A stretch of DNA of 64,000 nt from Paraburkholderia sp. CNPSo 3272. Lineage in GTDB: Bacteria; Pseudomonadota; Gammaproteobacteria; Burkholderiales; Burkholderiaceae. Both the position numbers and the translations under genes were made by a program. Positions 25,851 through 34,102 of this stretch are shown in pieces. The stretch covers positions 62,001 through 126,000 of the forward strand of contig NZ_JAMBPQ010000018.1 of NCBI RefSeq assembly GCF_024206495.1. The letters run 5' to 3'. The notes beneath the pieces were generated by a model that saw only the letters and a list, made by a program, of their open reading frames with translations, did not search any database and was not told the DNA's origin. Numbering within the stretch: the stretch's first letter is position 1; each line of letters opens with the position of its first letter.

Positions 25851-26681
25851 ATGCGTTCGTTTCTTTTTGTGCCTGGGAGCAAGCCCGAGCGATTCGCCAA
25901 GGCGCTCGCGGCAGGCGCCGACGCGGTGATCGTGGACCTCGAAGACGCCGTCGCGGACGCGGATAAAGCGTCCGCGCGCGCCCATGTTGCCGATGCCGCG
26001 CGAACATTTGCGGCTGCGCCTGTTCGCGTGCTGTTGCGCATCAATGGTGTTAGCACTCAGTGGTTCGAGGATGACCTCTCACTTGCGGCGCTCGATGGTA
26101 TCGATGGCATCGTGCTGCCCAAGGCGGAGAATTCGGCAGCGCTGACCGCTGTCGCCACAGCAACGCAGAAGCCGATATGGCCGATCGTCGAATCCGCCGT
26201 GGGCGTGTGGAACGCGTTGGAAGTGGCGCGCATGCCCGGTGTCGAACGGCTCATTTTCGGCTCGGTGGATTTCGAACTCGATCTCGACTGCGACGGTTCA
26301 TGGGACGCGTTGCTGCACGCACGTTCGCGCATCGTGCTGGCCTCGCGTGTAGCCGGAATTCAGTCTCCGGTGGATGGCGTAACCGTGGCGATCGATGATC
26401 GGCAGCAGCTCGCGGACGACTCGTCGAAGGCACGGTCGCTGGGTTTCGGCGGCAAGCTGTGCATTCATCCGCGCCAGGTTGAAGTGGTCAACGCTGCGTT
26501 CAGCCCGAGCGCAGACGAAATTGCCAAGGCGCAGCGAGTCGTCGAGGCGTACGAGCGCGCTGAAGGCGGGGCAGTGTCCGTGGATGGACGGATGGTGGAC
26601 TTGCCGGTCTTGCTCAAGGCAAGACGCATCGTCGGTTTGTCCGAAAAGACCGAAAGCGTGCGCGGTTCGGTAGAAGCGTAA
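25851..26681 (+). CDS. CitE-like CoA-ester lyase (HpcH/HpaI aldolase family)
   Basis: 276 residues. Motifs: RSFLFVPGSKPERF at the start (CoA and substrate phosphate loop), VDLEDAVADADK near 28, LRINGVST near 63, VLPKAEN near 83 and IVESAVGVWNA near 107 with the metal-binding Glu, FGSVDFELDLDCDG near 132, and GKLCIHPRQV near 200. The family splits malyl-, methylmalyl- or citramalyl-CoA, giving acetyl-CoA or propionyl-CoA plus pyruvate or glyoxylate. Behind an itaconyl-CoA-hydratase-like gene, citramalyl-CoA lyase is the best guess. A bidirectional hairpin follows. Confidence 0.9.
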   Translation: MRSFLFVPGSKPERFAKALAAGADAVIVDLEDAVADADKASARAHVADAARTFAAAPVRVLLRINGVSTQWFEDDLSLAALDGIDGIVLPKAENSAALTAVATATQKPIWPIVESAVGVWNALEVARMPGVERLIFGSVDFELDLDCDGSWDALLHARSRIVLASRVAGIQSPVDGVTVAIDDRQQLADDSSKARSLGFGGKLCIHPRQVEVVNAAFSPSADEIAKAQRVVEAYERAEGGAVSVDGRMVDLPVLLKARRIVGLSEKTESVRGSVEA

Positions 26682-26696
26682 GGAGAACTGCGGGGC

Positions 26697-26729
26697 GCCC
26701 GCGCCGCCACCGCATGATGTGGCGCGGGC
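26697..26729. terminator. Bidirectional hairpin between convergent genes
   Basis: GCCCGCGCC (26697-26705) pairs with GGCGCGGGC (26721-26729), and GCCAC/GTGGC can pair in the loop as an alternative. It lies between the lyase (+) and the SDR at 26745 (-). Confidence 0.6.
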
Positions 26730-26744
26730 ATGGTCCGATTGAAT

Positions 26745-27650
26745 TTACACCGGATCCCACGGCGTCAGAGCCATGGAGGGCACGTTCGGGAAGAAGCTCG
26801 ATTCGAACGCCGGCATGACCTGCTCGGCAATCGCTTCGGGCGTCCAGCCGCCGTCGCGATGCAGCGAGCGGATCATGCGGATCTGGTTGAAGAAGTAGAT
26901 TTCGTTGGCGCGCACACCGAAGATCTGCCCCGAAACCTTGGTGGCCTGGTCGGAGGCAAGATACACGGCGAGCGGCGCAATCTTGCGCGATTCCATGCGC
27001 TTGAGAATCTCGACGCGTGCCTTTTGCTCGGGCGTTTCCGAGGGAATCGAGGCAGTCATCGCAGTCCATGCCCACGGCGCGATGCAGTTAGAGCGCACGT
27101 TGAATTTGGCCATGTCGAGGGCGATCGACTTCGACAGACCGACGACCCCCATCTTGGCGGCCGAGTAGTTGGCTTGCCCGATATTGCCGATCAGACCCGA
27201 CGTGGAGGTCATATGAACGAAGCTGCCGCCGTTTTGCGCCTTGAAATGCGGTGCCGCAGCACGCGCCACGAAAAACGAGCCGTTCAGGTGGACGTCGACC
27301 ACGGCCTTCCACTCGTCGAGGCTCATGTTGAAGAACATGCGGTCACGCACGATGCCGGCGTTGTTCACCACACAGTCGATGCGACCGAACGTGTCCAGCG
27401 CGGCCTGCACGATCTTCTGCGCCGAATCCCATTCAGCGACGCTGTCCGTCGAGACAACCGCTTGTCCGCCGGCCTCCTTGATTTCCGCGACAACGCGCTG
27501 TGCGGCGACTTCGCCGGTTTCGGCGTTGCGACCGAGGTCGTTGACGACGACCCTGGCGCCGTTCGCCGCGAATTGCAGCGCGAAATCGCGCCCGATGCCG
27601 GCTCCCGCACCCGTTACCACTACCACCTTGTCCTTGACGAAATCGCTCAC
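26745..27650 (-). CDS. SDR of the 17-beta-HSD4/MFE-2 type (3-hydroxyacyl-CoA dehydrogenase-like)
   Basis: 301 residues. VVVTGAGAGIGRDFALQFA near 11 is followed by VVVNDLGRNAETG, a turn typical of the dehydrogenase domain of peroxisomal multifunctional enzyme 2 and mycobacterial Hsd4A. NNAGIVRDRMFFNMS near 95 and the catalytic ANYSAAKMG are present. A C-terminal extension of about 50 residues follows the SDR core. It probably oxidises a 3-hydroxyacyl-CoA. The gene is divergent from the P450cam-like gene with the operator region 27714-27740 between them. Confidence 0.88.
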   Translation of the reverse strand: MSDFVKDKVVVVTGAGAGIGRDFALQFAANGARVVVNDLGRNAETGEVAAQRVVAEIKEAGGQAVVSTDSVAEWDSAQKIVQAALDTFGRIDCVVNNAGIVRDRMFFNMSLDEWKAVVDVHLNGSFFVARAAAPHFKAQNGGSFVHMTSTSGLIGNIGQANYSAAKMGVVGLSKSIALDMAKFNVRSNCIAPWAWTAMTASIPSETPEQKARVEILKRMESRKIAPLAVYLASDQATKVSGQIFGVRANEIYFFNQIRMIRSLHRDGGWTPEAIAEQVMPAFESSFFPNVPSMALTPWDPV

Positions 27651-27674
27651 TCTTGTCTCCGTTCGATACAGGCG

Positions 27675-27704
27675 TTGATGTAGAAAAGCTCGCCTCGGTA
27701 TAAT
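27675..27704 (+). promoter_or_regulatory. Sigma70-type promoter for the P450 at 27804
   Basis: TTGATG (27675-27680), an 18-nt spacer and a perfect TATAAT (27699-27704). The expected transcription start falls at the beginning of the inverted repeat 27717-27740, so a repressor there would block initiation. Confidence 0.5.
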
Positions 27705-27713
27705 AGCAAAACT

Positions 27714-27740
27714 GAACAGCGTTGCATAATATGAACGCTG
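27714..27740. promoter_or_regulatory. Operator region with 7-bp inverted arms
   Basis: CAGCGTT (27717-27723) and AACGCTG (27734-27740) are perfect inverted arms around GCATAATATG. The left side also gives GAACAGCGTTG (27714-27724), a one-mismatch member of the GAAC-N3-GTTC family. It lies just downstream of the TATAAT box in the divergent SDR/P450 gap. Confidence 0.5.
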
Positions 27741-27803
27741 CCATGTTGAGGCAAGTGTGACGATTCATCCATTCGAAGACGACGAAATGAAAGGAGACGC
27801 AAG

Positions 27804-29006
27804 ATGAATCATAAGAAAGGCTGGAATGTGCCTGACCATGTTCCTCAAGAACTCGTGGTCGATTTTGACTATATGAACCCGCCCGGAGCACAAGACGATG
27901 TTCATCTGGCATGGAAGTCGCTGCACGCGGGGCCCGACATCGTATGGTCCCCTTACTATGGCGGGCACTGGATCGCCACGCGAGGCGAAGATATCGAGGC
28001 GATGCAGAAGGACCACACGCGCTTCTCGCATCAAAGCGTCAACATTCCGCCGCTCAACGAGTCGAGACTCGTGCCGCTCGAACTCGACCCGCCTGAGCAC
28101 ACTGCATACCGCAACCTGATCACGCCGGCTTTTCTTCCACAGGCGATCGCATCGCTCGAGAGCGATGTGCGCAGTCTTGCAATCGAGTTGATCGAAAAGA
28201 TCGCTCCGCAAGGCGAATGCGAGTTCGTCTCGGAGTTCTCGAAAATCCTGCCGATCGTGATTTTCCTGCGTCTCGCGGATCTTCCGTTGAGCGACCGCGA
28301 GCAGCTGCTCGAGTGGGCGGAGTGGGCCGTACGCGGCAATCTCGAAGAGCGCATCGAGTCCCAGCACCGCCTTGGCGGCTATATCGCCACCTGGGTGGAA
28401 AAGCGCAAGGCGCAGGCGGGCGGCGATCTCGTCAGCCTGATTGTCAACGCGCAGATCGATGGCAAGCCGATCAGCCCCGAGCGCATGTTCGGCATGTTTA
28501 TCGTCGTGCTGTTCGGCGGTCTCGATACCGTCGCCTCGTTGATGGGTTTCATCGCACGTTTTCTCGCCGAGAATCCCGCGCACCGGCGGCAGCTCATCGG
28601 GAATCCCGAACTGATGGTGTCGTCGGTCGACGAATTGATCCGGCGCTTTGGCGTGGCGAATACCGCGCGACTCATCACTCAGGACATGGAATACAAAGGC
28701 ATCCAGTTCAAAAAGGGTGACCAGATTCAGTTGCCGAATTCCCTGTTCGGCCTCGACGACCGCAAGTTCAGCAACCCGCTTGCCGTCGACCTCACGCGCA
28801 AGCCGGTGATGCACGCTGCCTTCGGCAACGGGCCGCATCGCTGCCCCGGCTCGTTTCTCGCGCGCACGGAGATCAAGGTGTTCCTGCAGGAATGGCTCAA
28901 ACGCATTCCTGATTTTCGCATTCGCGAGGACGACAGGCCACGATGCGGCTCGGGCTCCGTCAACGGCATGCTTTATCTGCCGCTTGCCTGGGACGTAGCG
29001 CCCTGA
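27804..29006 (+). CDS. Cytochrome P450 resembling P450cam (CYP101-like)
   Basis: 400 residues. Compared with P450cam as remembered, the protein shares GGHWIATRG near 53, the I-helix FGGLDTVAS (P450cam GGLDTVVN), DELIRRF, GIQFKKGDQIQLP, SGLD/FGLDD, and LKRIPDFRI. The haem loop is FGNGPHRCPGSFLAR with C347; proline after the cysteine is less common. It is a soluble class I P450. CYP101 relatives hydroxylate camphor and related monoterpenoids. No ferredoxin is adjacent; a rubredoxin starts 34 nt downstream instead. The start ATG is preceded by GGAGACGCAAG. Confidence 0.94.
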   Translation: MNHKKGWNVPDHVPQELVVDFDYMNPPGAQDDVHLAWKSLHAGPDIVWSPYYGGHWIATRGEDIEAMQKDHTRFSHQSVNIPPLNESRLVPLELDPPEHTAYRNLITPAFLPQAIASLESDVRSLAIELIEKIAPQGECEFVSEFSKILPIVIFLRLADLPLSDREQLLEWAEWAVRGNLEERIESQHRLGGYIATWVEKRKAQAGGDLVSLIVNAQIDGKPISPERMFGMFIVVLFGGLDTVASLMGFIARFLAENPAHRRQLIGNPELMVSSVDELIRRFGVANTARLITQDMEYKGIQFKKGDQIQLPNSLFGLDDRKFSNPLAVDLTRKPVMHAAFGNGPHRCPGSFLARTEIKVFLQEWLKRIPDFRIREDDRPRCGSGSVNGMLYLPLAWDVAP

Positions 29007-29040
29007 AAACAACCCCACCTCAACGACTCATAGAGCGATC

Positions 29041-29211
29041 ATGAAAAAGTGGCAATGCATTTTTTGCGGGTTTTACTACGACGAAGCAATGGGACTTCCG
29101 GGGGAGGGCATCGCGCCCGGCACCCGCTGGGAAGACATCCCGGATGACTGGGCATGCCCCGAGTGCGGCGCGACCAAGGCCGACTTCGTGATGGTCGAGG
29201 TGGAGGTCTGA
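29041..29211 (+). CDS. Rubredoxin
   Basis: A complete 56-residue protein, MKKWQCIFCGFYYDEAMG at the start. The iron ligands are C6-x2-C9-G and C39-P-x-C42-G; W37 and the aromatic Y12-Y13 fit the rubredoxin core. It is 34 nt downstream of the P450cam-like gene on the same strand and shares its terminator hairpin, so the two are probably co-transcribed. Rubredoxins normally serve alkane hydroxylases or flavodiiron enzymes; a P450 neighbour is unusual. No rubredoxin reductase is seen, though the FAD reductase at 17723-18985 belongs to a related structural family. Confidence 0.95.
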   Translation: MKKWQCIFCGFYYDEAMGLPGEGIAPGTRWEDIPDDWACPECGATKADFVMVEVEV

Positions 29212-29223
29212 GGGCTAGGGCAC

Positions 29224-29246
29224 GCGCACGGCGCCAGGCCGTGCGC
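29224..29246. terminator. Bidirectional hairpin, rubredoxin/thiolase
   Basis: A perfect 8-bp stem GCGCACGG / CCGTGCGC with a 7-nt loop, between the convergent rubredoxin (+) and thiolase (-) genes. Confidence 0.6.
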
Positions 29247-29260
29247 TGCGTCGCCCAGTG

Positions 29261-30457
29261 TCAAACGCGCTCGAATACGGCGGCGATACCCTGGCCACCG
29301 CCGATGCACATGGTCTCGAGCGCATAGCGTCCCTTTCGGCGCGTGAGTTCGTGCAGGAGCGTCGTCATGATCCGTACGCCCGTTGCGCCAATCGGGTGGC
29401 CGAGCGAGATGCCGGAGCCGTTCACGTTGAGCCGGTCGGTATCGTGCCAGTTCCAGCCTTTGAGGACTGCCAGCACCTGGCATGCGAACGCTTCGTTCAC
29501 TTCGACGAGATCCATCTGATCGAGCGAGAGGCCCGTGCGCGCCATGAGCTTCTGGACCGCAGGCACGGGGCCGATCCCCATACGCGAAGGCTCGCAGCCG
29601 GCGGCGGCCCAGCCCGTCAGCCAGGCGATGGGTTCGAGGCCGAGTGCTTCGAGGCGGTCTTCGGCGACGACGAGGCAAGCGGCCGCGGCGTCATTCTGCT
29701 GGCTGGAATTGCCGGCGGTCACCGTGCCGCCCGGCATCAACGCGCGAAGCTTGCCGAGACTTTCCATGCTGGCGTCCGCACGGAATCCTTCGTCTCTGGA
29801 AAAGAGGAGCGGTTCGCCCTTCTTCTGGGGAACGCTGACCGCAATGACTTCTTCGGCCATGCGGCCCGACTCCCACGCCGCGGCCGCGCGCTGATGGCTG
29901 CGCAACGCGAATTCATCGGCGGCCTCGCGGCTGATTCCGTAGTCGGTGGCGAGATTTTCCGCCGTCTCGATCATGCCGGAGATATAGCCGAAGCGAGATT
30001 CGGGCTGCGAGCGCTCCCGGCCGCGTGCGAGACGGTCGTGAAACTGGACGGAGCCCGAACGGGCGCCCCAGCGCATGTCCGTGCTGTAGTACTCGATGTT
30101 GCTCATGCTTTCCACGCCGCCGGCCAGCACCACGTCGGCGGCGCCGGTCTGAACCATCATCGCCGCGGTGGCGAGCGCCTGCAGGCCGCCGCCGCAGCGA
30201 CGGTCCAGTTGCATGCCCGGCACCTCCACGGGCAGGCCCGCCTGTAGCGCGATCCAACGGCCCACGCAGGGCGTTTCGCTGCTCGCGTACGATTGTGCGA
30301 ACACGACGTCGTCGATGCGAGCGGGATCGAGGCCCGCTCGCCGGATCGTTTCGTTCGCAACGAGTGCGCCGAGTTCTTCGACGGATACGCCGCGCAGGCT
30401 ACCGCCAAAGGTGCCAACGGGCGTTCGTACCGGGGAGACAATTGCTGCGCGTTTCAT
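29261..30457 (-). CDS. Thiolase (acetyl-CoA acyltransferase)
   Basis: 398 residues from ATG at 30457 with AGGA upstream. The nucleophile is C88 in LDRRCGGGLQAL, the His is in VNEAFACQV near 340, and the second Cys is in CIGGGQGIA near the C-terminus; GSGISLGHPIGATG is the usual thiolase pattern. It cleaves 3-ketoacyl-CoA with CoA to release acetyl-CoA or propionyl-CoA. It is the distal gene of a (-) strand group with CoA transferase, CaiB and the NMO-like gene. Confidence 0.94.
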   Translation of the reverse strand: MKRAAIVSPVRTPVGTFGGSLRGVSVEELGALVANETIRRAGLDPARIDDVVFAQSYASSETPCVGRWIALQAGLPVEVPGMQLDRRCGGGLQALATAAMMVQTGAADVVLAGGVESMSNIEYYSTDMRWGARSGSVQFHDRLARGRERSQPESRFGYISGMIETAENLATDYGISREAADEFALRSHQRAAAAWESGRMAEEVIAVSVPQKKGEPLLFSRDEGFRADASMESLGKLRALMPGGTVTAGNSSQQNDAAAACLVVAEDRLEALGLEPIAWLTGWAAAGCEPSRMGIGPVPAVQKLMARTGLSLDQMDLVEVNEAFACQVLAVLKGWNWHDTDRLNVNGSGISLGHPIGATGVRIMTTLLHELTRRKGRYALETMCIGGGQGIAAVFERV

Positions 30458-30507
30458 GGGGGATTTCCTTGCAGGGTTTCGAGTTTCTGATTCGGGTCCG
30501 ATTGCAC

Positions 30508-31800
30508 TCAGGCGACGAGCGTCGCACTTCCGGAACGATTGGATGGCGGGGCGCCGGCCATCTGGTCGAGAGCGCCACGATGGTCCGGATGGGCAATCAC
30601 AAGGATGCGCTCGCGCCGTTGCCGCAGCGTCAGTCCGCGCAGATCGGCAACGCCATATTCCGTCACCACGATCCCGGCATCGCTGCGTGGCGTGCTGACC
30701 GGCCCGGTCAACGACGCGACAATGCGGGTGGCTCCCTTGCCAGCCGTGGAGGGCAGTGCGATGACGGGAACGCCGCCGCGGGAGCGTCGCGCGCCGCGCA
30801 GGAAGTCCAGCGCGCCGCCCACCGCACCCACGTACACGCCCCCTGCAATTTCGGCGTTGATCTGCCCGCTCAGATCGACTTCGACCGCCGAGTTGATGGC
30901 CACGAAGCGATCGATGCTCGCGAGCACATGCGGGTCGTGCGTGTAGCGGGTCGAACGAAACTCGATGGCCTCGTTGCGGTGCGCGAACTCGTGAATGCGG
31001 CGGCCACCCATCATCACGCCGGCGATGGTCTTGCCTGTGTCGATGGATTTGCGCGCATTGTTGATGACGCCGCTTTCCATGAGATCGGCGACTTTGTCGC
31101 CGATGGTGCCGGAATGAATGCCGAGATCTCGACGATCGGTGAGGCACGCAAGGATCGCCTCTGGAATCGCGCCGAGACCGAGTTGAATCGTGGCGCCGTC
31201 TTCGATCAAACTTGCTGTGTACTGCGCGATCGCCAAATCCGTTGCGCTTGCTGCGCTGGGCGAACTTTCAGGCAAGGCGCGCGACGTCGGCAGGATGAAG
31301 TCGATCTCGTCGTCGCGAAGGTAGCGCTCGCCATATGTCCAGGGCGCCTGCTCATTCACTTCCGCAACGACGACGCGCGCGTGCTTCAGTGCCGGAATCA
31401 GATACTCATGCGCAACGGACAGGCTATAGCGCCCCAGTGAATCGGGCGGCGCAAGCTGCAGCAGCAAGACGTCGATGGGAAACCGGCCCGACTCCATCAT
31501 CTGTGGAAACTGCGAGTAGTGGCACGGAAGAATATCGAGTGCGCCCGCCTTGGCCAAAGCGCGGTTGGCGCCTGTGCCGCAGTATGAAACGAAATCGATG
31601 CAGTCCGCGTGCTCCGGGCGGCAGGTGTCGAAACTGCTGGCGCCCAGAAAAATCCGAAACGCGCCGATGCTGTGCCGTTGCTCTAGCAACTTTCTCGTGA
31701 GCGGGAGGGGTTCCGCGTTCGATTGGCCCCATGCAATGGTATCTCCGGGACGAACGATGGATGCGAAGTCGACGGAGTCCGCCTCTAGCAGTAAAGGCAT
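30508..31800 (-). CDS. Acetyl-CoA hydrolase / 4-hydroxybutyrate CoA-transferase-family protein
   Basis: 430 residues. It has the two-domain cat1-type layout, with the conserved C-terminal segment QINAEIAGGVYVGAVGGALD near 315 holding the glutamate that forms the CoA thioester, and ARIVASLTGPVSTPRSDAG-like text near 355 and VVTEYGVADLRGLTLRQR. It moves CoA between carboxylates, or hydrolyses acyl-CoA. In this cluster it may prime an acid intermediate or recover CoA. It lies 50 nt upstream of the thiolase and 13 nt downstream of the CaiB gene in the same operon. Confidence 0.88.
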   Translation of the reverse strand: MPLLLEADSVDFASIVRPGDTIAWGQSNAEPLPLTRKLLEQRHSIGAFRIFLGASSFDTCRPEHADCIDFVSYCGTGANRALAKAGALDILPCHYSQFPQMMESGRFPIDVLLLQLAPPDSLGRYSLSVAHEYLIPALKHARVVVAEVNEQAPWTYGERYLRDDEIDFILPTSRALPESSPSAASATDLAIAQYTASLIEDGATIQLGLGAIPEAILACLTDRRDLGIHSGTIGDKVADLMESGVINNARKSIDTGKTIAGVMMGGRRIHEFAHRNEAIEFRSTRYTHDPHVLASIDRFVAINSAVEVDLSGQINAEIAGGVYVGAVGGALDFLRGARRSRGGVPVIALPSTAGKGATRIVASLTGPVSTPRSDAGIVVTEYGVADLRGLTLRQRRERILVIAHPDHRGALDQMAGAPPSNRSGSATLVA

Positions 31801-31813
31801 GATGTTGTCCGCG

Positions 31814-33010
31814 TCAGTGCGTAGTTTGAGTCATTTGCGCAACGGCATGGGGCTCGTCGAACTGCCCACGCGCGGCGCCCGAAGCGATGAGTTCAGCGAT
31901 CCGTTCTTCGCTGTATCCGATGCTGCGCAGTACGGCCTCCGTATGCTGACCAAGGCGCGCAACGGCGAGCGGCGGTGCGGCAGGCTCCATGCGGAAGTGA
32001 ATCGGGCTTGCAACGTGTTTGCGTCCGGACGGATCGCTTTGAATCATCGCGCGCTCATGCGCATGCGGATGGTCGAGCGCTTCGGCGATCGAGAGCACCG
32101 GTGCGACGCTGATGTTTCTGCCATCGAACCAGTCGAGCCATTCATCGAGCGTGCGGCTCAGGAAGGTTCGCGTCAGGAATGCGCGCACCCGCGTTTGACT
32201 TTCGCCGGCCGGACCGATGGCGTCGCCGACCAGATCAGGCCGGCCGAGTGGCGTAAGCAGGTTGGTGGCAAAGCTGCGCTCCCGGCCGCCGAGGCAGAGC
32301 CATTTGGAATCGGCGGTCTCATAGCTGCTGAGCAGTGCGAGCCCGCTGTCGTCGTCTGGCGTTTCCTGAGATGAAACGTCCGGCGTGTTGAGCAAGCGGC
32401 CACTCAGATACGGCTGCGCCGTGAGCGCCGCATCGAAGAGCGAGATGTCGATATAGTCGCCGCGCCCTGTTTCTCGCGCGCGCAGGAGTGCCATCAACAC
32501 AGCGGACAACGCGGTCAACGAACCGGCCAGCGCGGCGAGCGACGGCCCTGTGGTAACGGGCATCCCGCGGCTATCGCGCGGCAGCGTGCCCGCAAGCGCT
32601 TGAATCACCGGATCATGGGCGGGCAGTTGAGAGAGCGGGCCGTTCTGTCCAAATGCGGTCATCGCGCAATAAACGAGTCGCGGGTTCGTCCGGCTCACCG
32701 TGTCGTAGTCGATGCCAAGGCGCGCGGCCACGCCCGGCCGCGACGATTCGATGACCACGTCAGCCTCGTTCATCAGCTTGAGCGCGGCCTCGCGTCCATC
32801 GGGATGCTTCAGGTCGAGGGCGATGCTGCGCTTGCCGCGGTTGATCGCGGCGAAGAACGCGCCGTCCGTGCCCGGTGCACCGCGTGTGGGGTCACCGGCG
32901 ACCGGTTCTATCTTGATGACTTGCGCCCCGTGTTCCGCGAGATTGGCGGCGAGGAATGGACCCGGCATGAACTGTGACAGGTCCACGACGCGAAGACCGG
33001 TGAGTTTCAT
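31814..33010 (-). CDS. CaiB/BaiF-type (class III) CoA-transferase, copy 1
   Basis: 398 residues from the ATG at 33010, which overlaps the stop of the upstream NMO-like gene by 4 nt. The N-terminus LRVVDLSQFMPGPFLAANLA then VIKIEPVAGDPTRG is typical; the catalytic aspartate is in the AHDPVIQALAG segment. Class III enzymes transfer CoA between an acyl-CoA and a free acid with retention. It is a candidate itaconate- or pathway-acid-activating enzyme together with the hydratase and lyase at 24929-26681, but it is not adjacent to them. Confidence 0.92.
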   Translation of the reverse strand: MKLTGLRVVDLSQFMPGPFLAANLAEHGAQVIKIEPVAGDPTRGAPGTDGAFFAAINRGKRSIALDLKHPDGREAALKLMNEADVVIESSRPGVAARLGIDYDTVSRTNPRLVYCAMTAFGQNGPLSQLPAHDPVIQALAGTLPRDSRGMPVTTGPSLAALAGSLTALSAVLMALLRARETGRGDYIDISLFDAALTAQPYLSGRLLNTPDVSSQETPDDDSGLALLSSYETADSKWLCLGGRERSFATNLLTPLGRPDLVGDAIGPAGESQTRVRAFLTRTFLSRTLDEWLDWFDGRNISVAPVLSIAEALDHPHAHERAMIQSDPSGRKHVASPIHFRMEPAAPPLAVARLGQHTEAVLRSIGYSEERIAELIASGAARGQFDEPHAVAQMTQTTH

Positions 33011-33993
33011 GCGAGAGCGGCTCCGAAGCCGAGCTGGCGTTGCGCGATTGCGGCAGCCTCCTTCACGATGCGTCCGATCAATTCCGCACAGGTCGGCAAG
33101 TCGTGGATGAGACCGGTCACGATCCCGGCGGGGAACGCGCCGCCTTCGACTTCTCCCGTGACGAACGCGTCCATCCAACGCTTCGCTCCGGTCAGCGCGT
33201 AGAGGTCGGTGTGCGTCACGTGCCCGCTGCGTTCCAGTTCGAGCGCGGCGAGGCTCACACTGTTCTTGACCACGCGACTCGAATCGCCGATCGAGCGGCC
33301 GACCAGCACCGTATCGCGCTCCGTCGCTTCCAGCAGACGTTGCTTGATCGCCGGGTGGACCTGCGATTCTTGCGTGAGCATAAACCGCGTGCCCATATTG
33401 ACGCCGTCCGCACCGAGCGCCAGCGCCGCCATCAGACCGCGCCCATCGGCGAAGCCACCGGAGGCGAGAATCGGCACCTTGAGCTTGTCGGCGGCGGCGG
33501 GAATCAGGACCAGTCCCGGGATATCGTCTTCGCCAGGGTGTCCCGCGCATTCGAACCCGTCGATGCTGACGGCGTCCGCGCCGAGCGATTCGGCCTTCAC
33601 CGCATGGCGGACCGTGACACACTTGTGGACCACCTTGACGCCGTGCGTCTTGAATTCGGCTATGTATTTCGCGGGATTGCTGCCTGCCGTTTCCACGACC
33701 TGCACACCCTGCGAAACGATGGTGCGCACATACGCGTCATAGTCGAGACCGGCATTCGCGCCGAGTACGGTCAGATTCACACCGAACGGCTTGTCCGTGA
33801 GCGAACGCACTTTGTCGATCTCACGCGCGAGCGCGTCGGCGCTTGCATGCGTATGCGCCGAGATGAACCCAAGACCGCCTGCGTTGCCTACGGCCGCTGC
33901 CAGTTCGGCGCGCGCCACCCAGCGCATGCCTCCTTGAATGATGGGGTATTGAATGCCGAGTAATTCAGTAATGCGATTGACTTTGGGTTTCAT
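33007..33993 (-). CDS. Nitronate monooxygenase / 2-nitropropane dioxygenase-like FMN protein
   Basis: 328 residues. The TIM-barrel FMN motifs are present: ITELLGIQYPIIQGGMRWVA near 8, AAVGNAGGLGFISAH near 33, DGFECAGHPGEDD near 145, ILASGGFADGRGLMAALALG near 173. Many catabolic clusters for steroids and branched acids contain such a protein annotated as nitronate monooxygenase with no proven role; an enoyl reductase or detoxification function is possible. It is co-transcribed with and overlaps the CaiB gene. The start is the ATG at 33993. Confidence 0.87.
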   Translation of the reverse strand: MKPKVNRITELLGIQYPIIQGGMRWVARAELAAAVGNAGGLGFISAHTHASADALAREIDKVRSLTDKPFGVNLTVLGANAGLDYDAYVRTIVSQGVQVVETAGSNPAKYIAEFKTHGVKVVHKCVTVRHAVKAESLGADAVSIDGFECAGHPGEDDIPGLVLIPAAADKLKVPILASGGFADGRGLMAALALGADGVNMGTRFMLTQESQVHPAIKQRLLEATERDTVLVGRSIGDSSRVVKNSVSLAALELERSGHVTHTDLYALTGAKRWMDAFVTGEVEGGAFPAGIVTGLIHDLPTCAELIGRIVKEAAAIAQRQLGFGAALA

Positions 33994-34102
33994 CGCGTGC
34001 CTGTAGTCTGGGTAGGGAGTGTGGGTGCCAGAAAAGGGCGCTGGACGCGCGCGGCCTGGCGTGCTCGGTTCGCCACGGCAGAAGTGGCTTTTTTTCAGCG
34101 AT

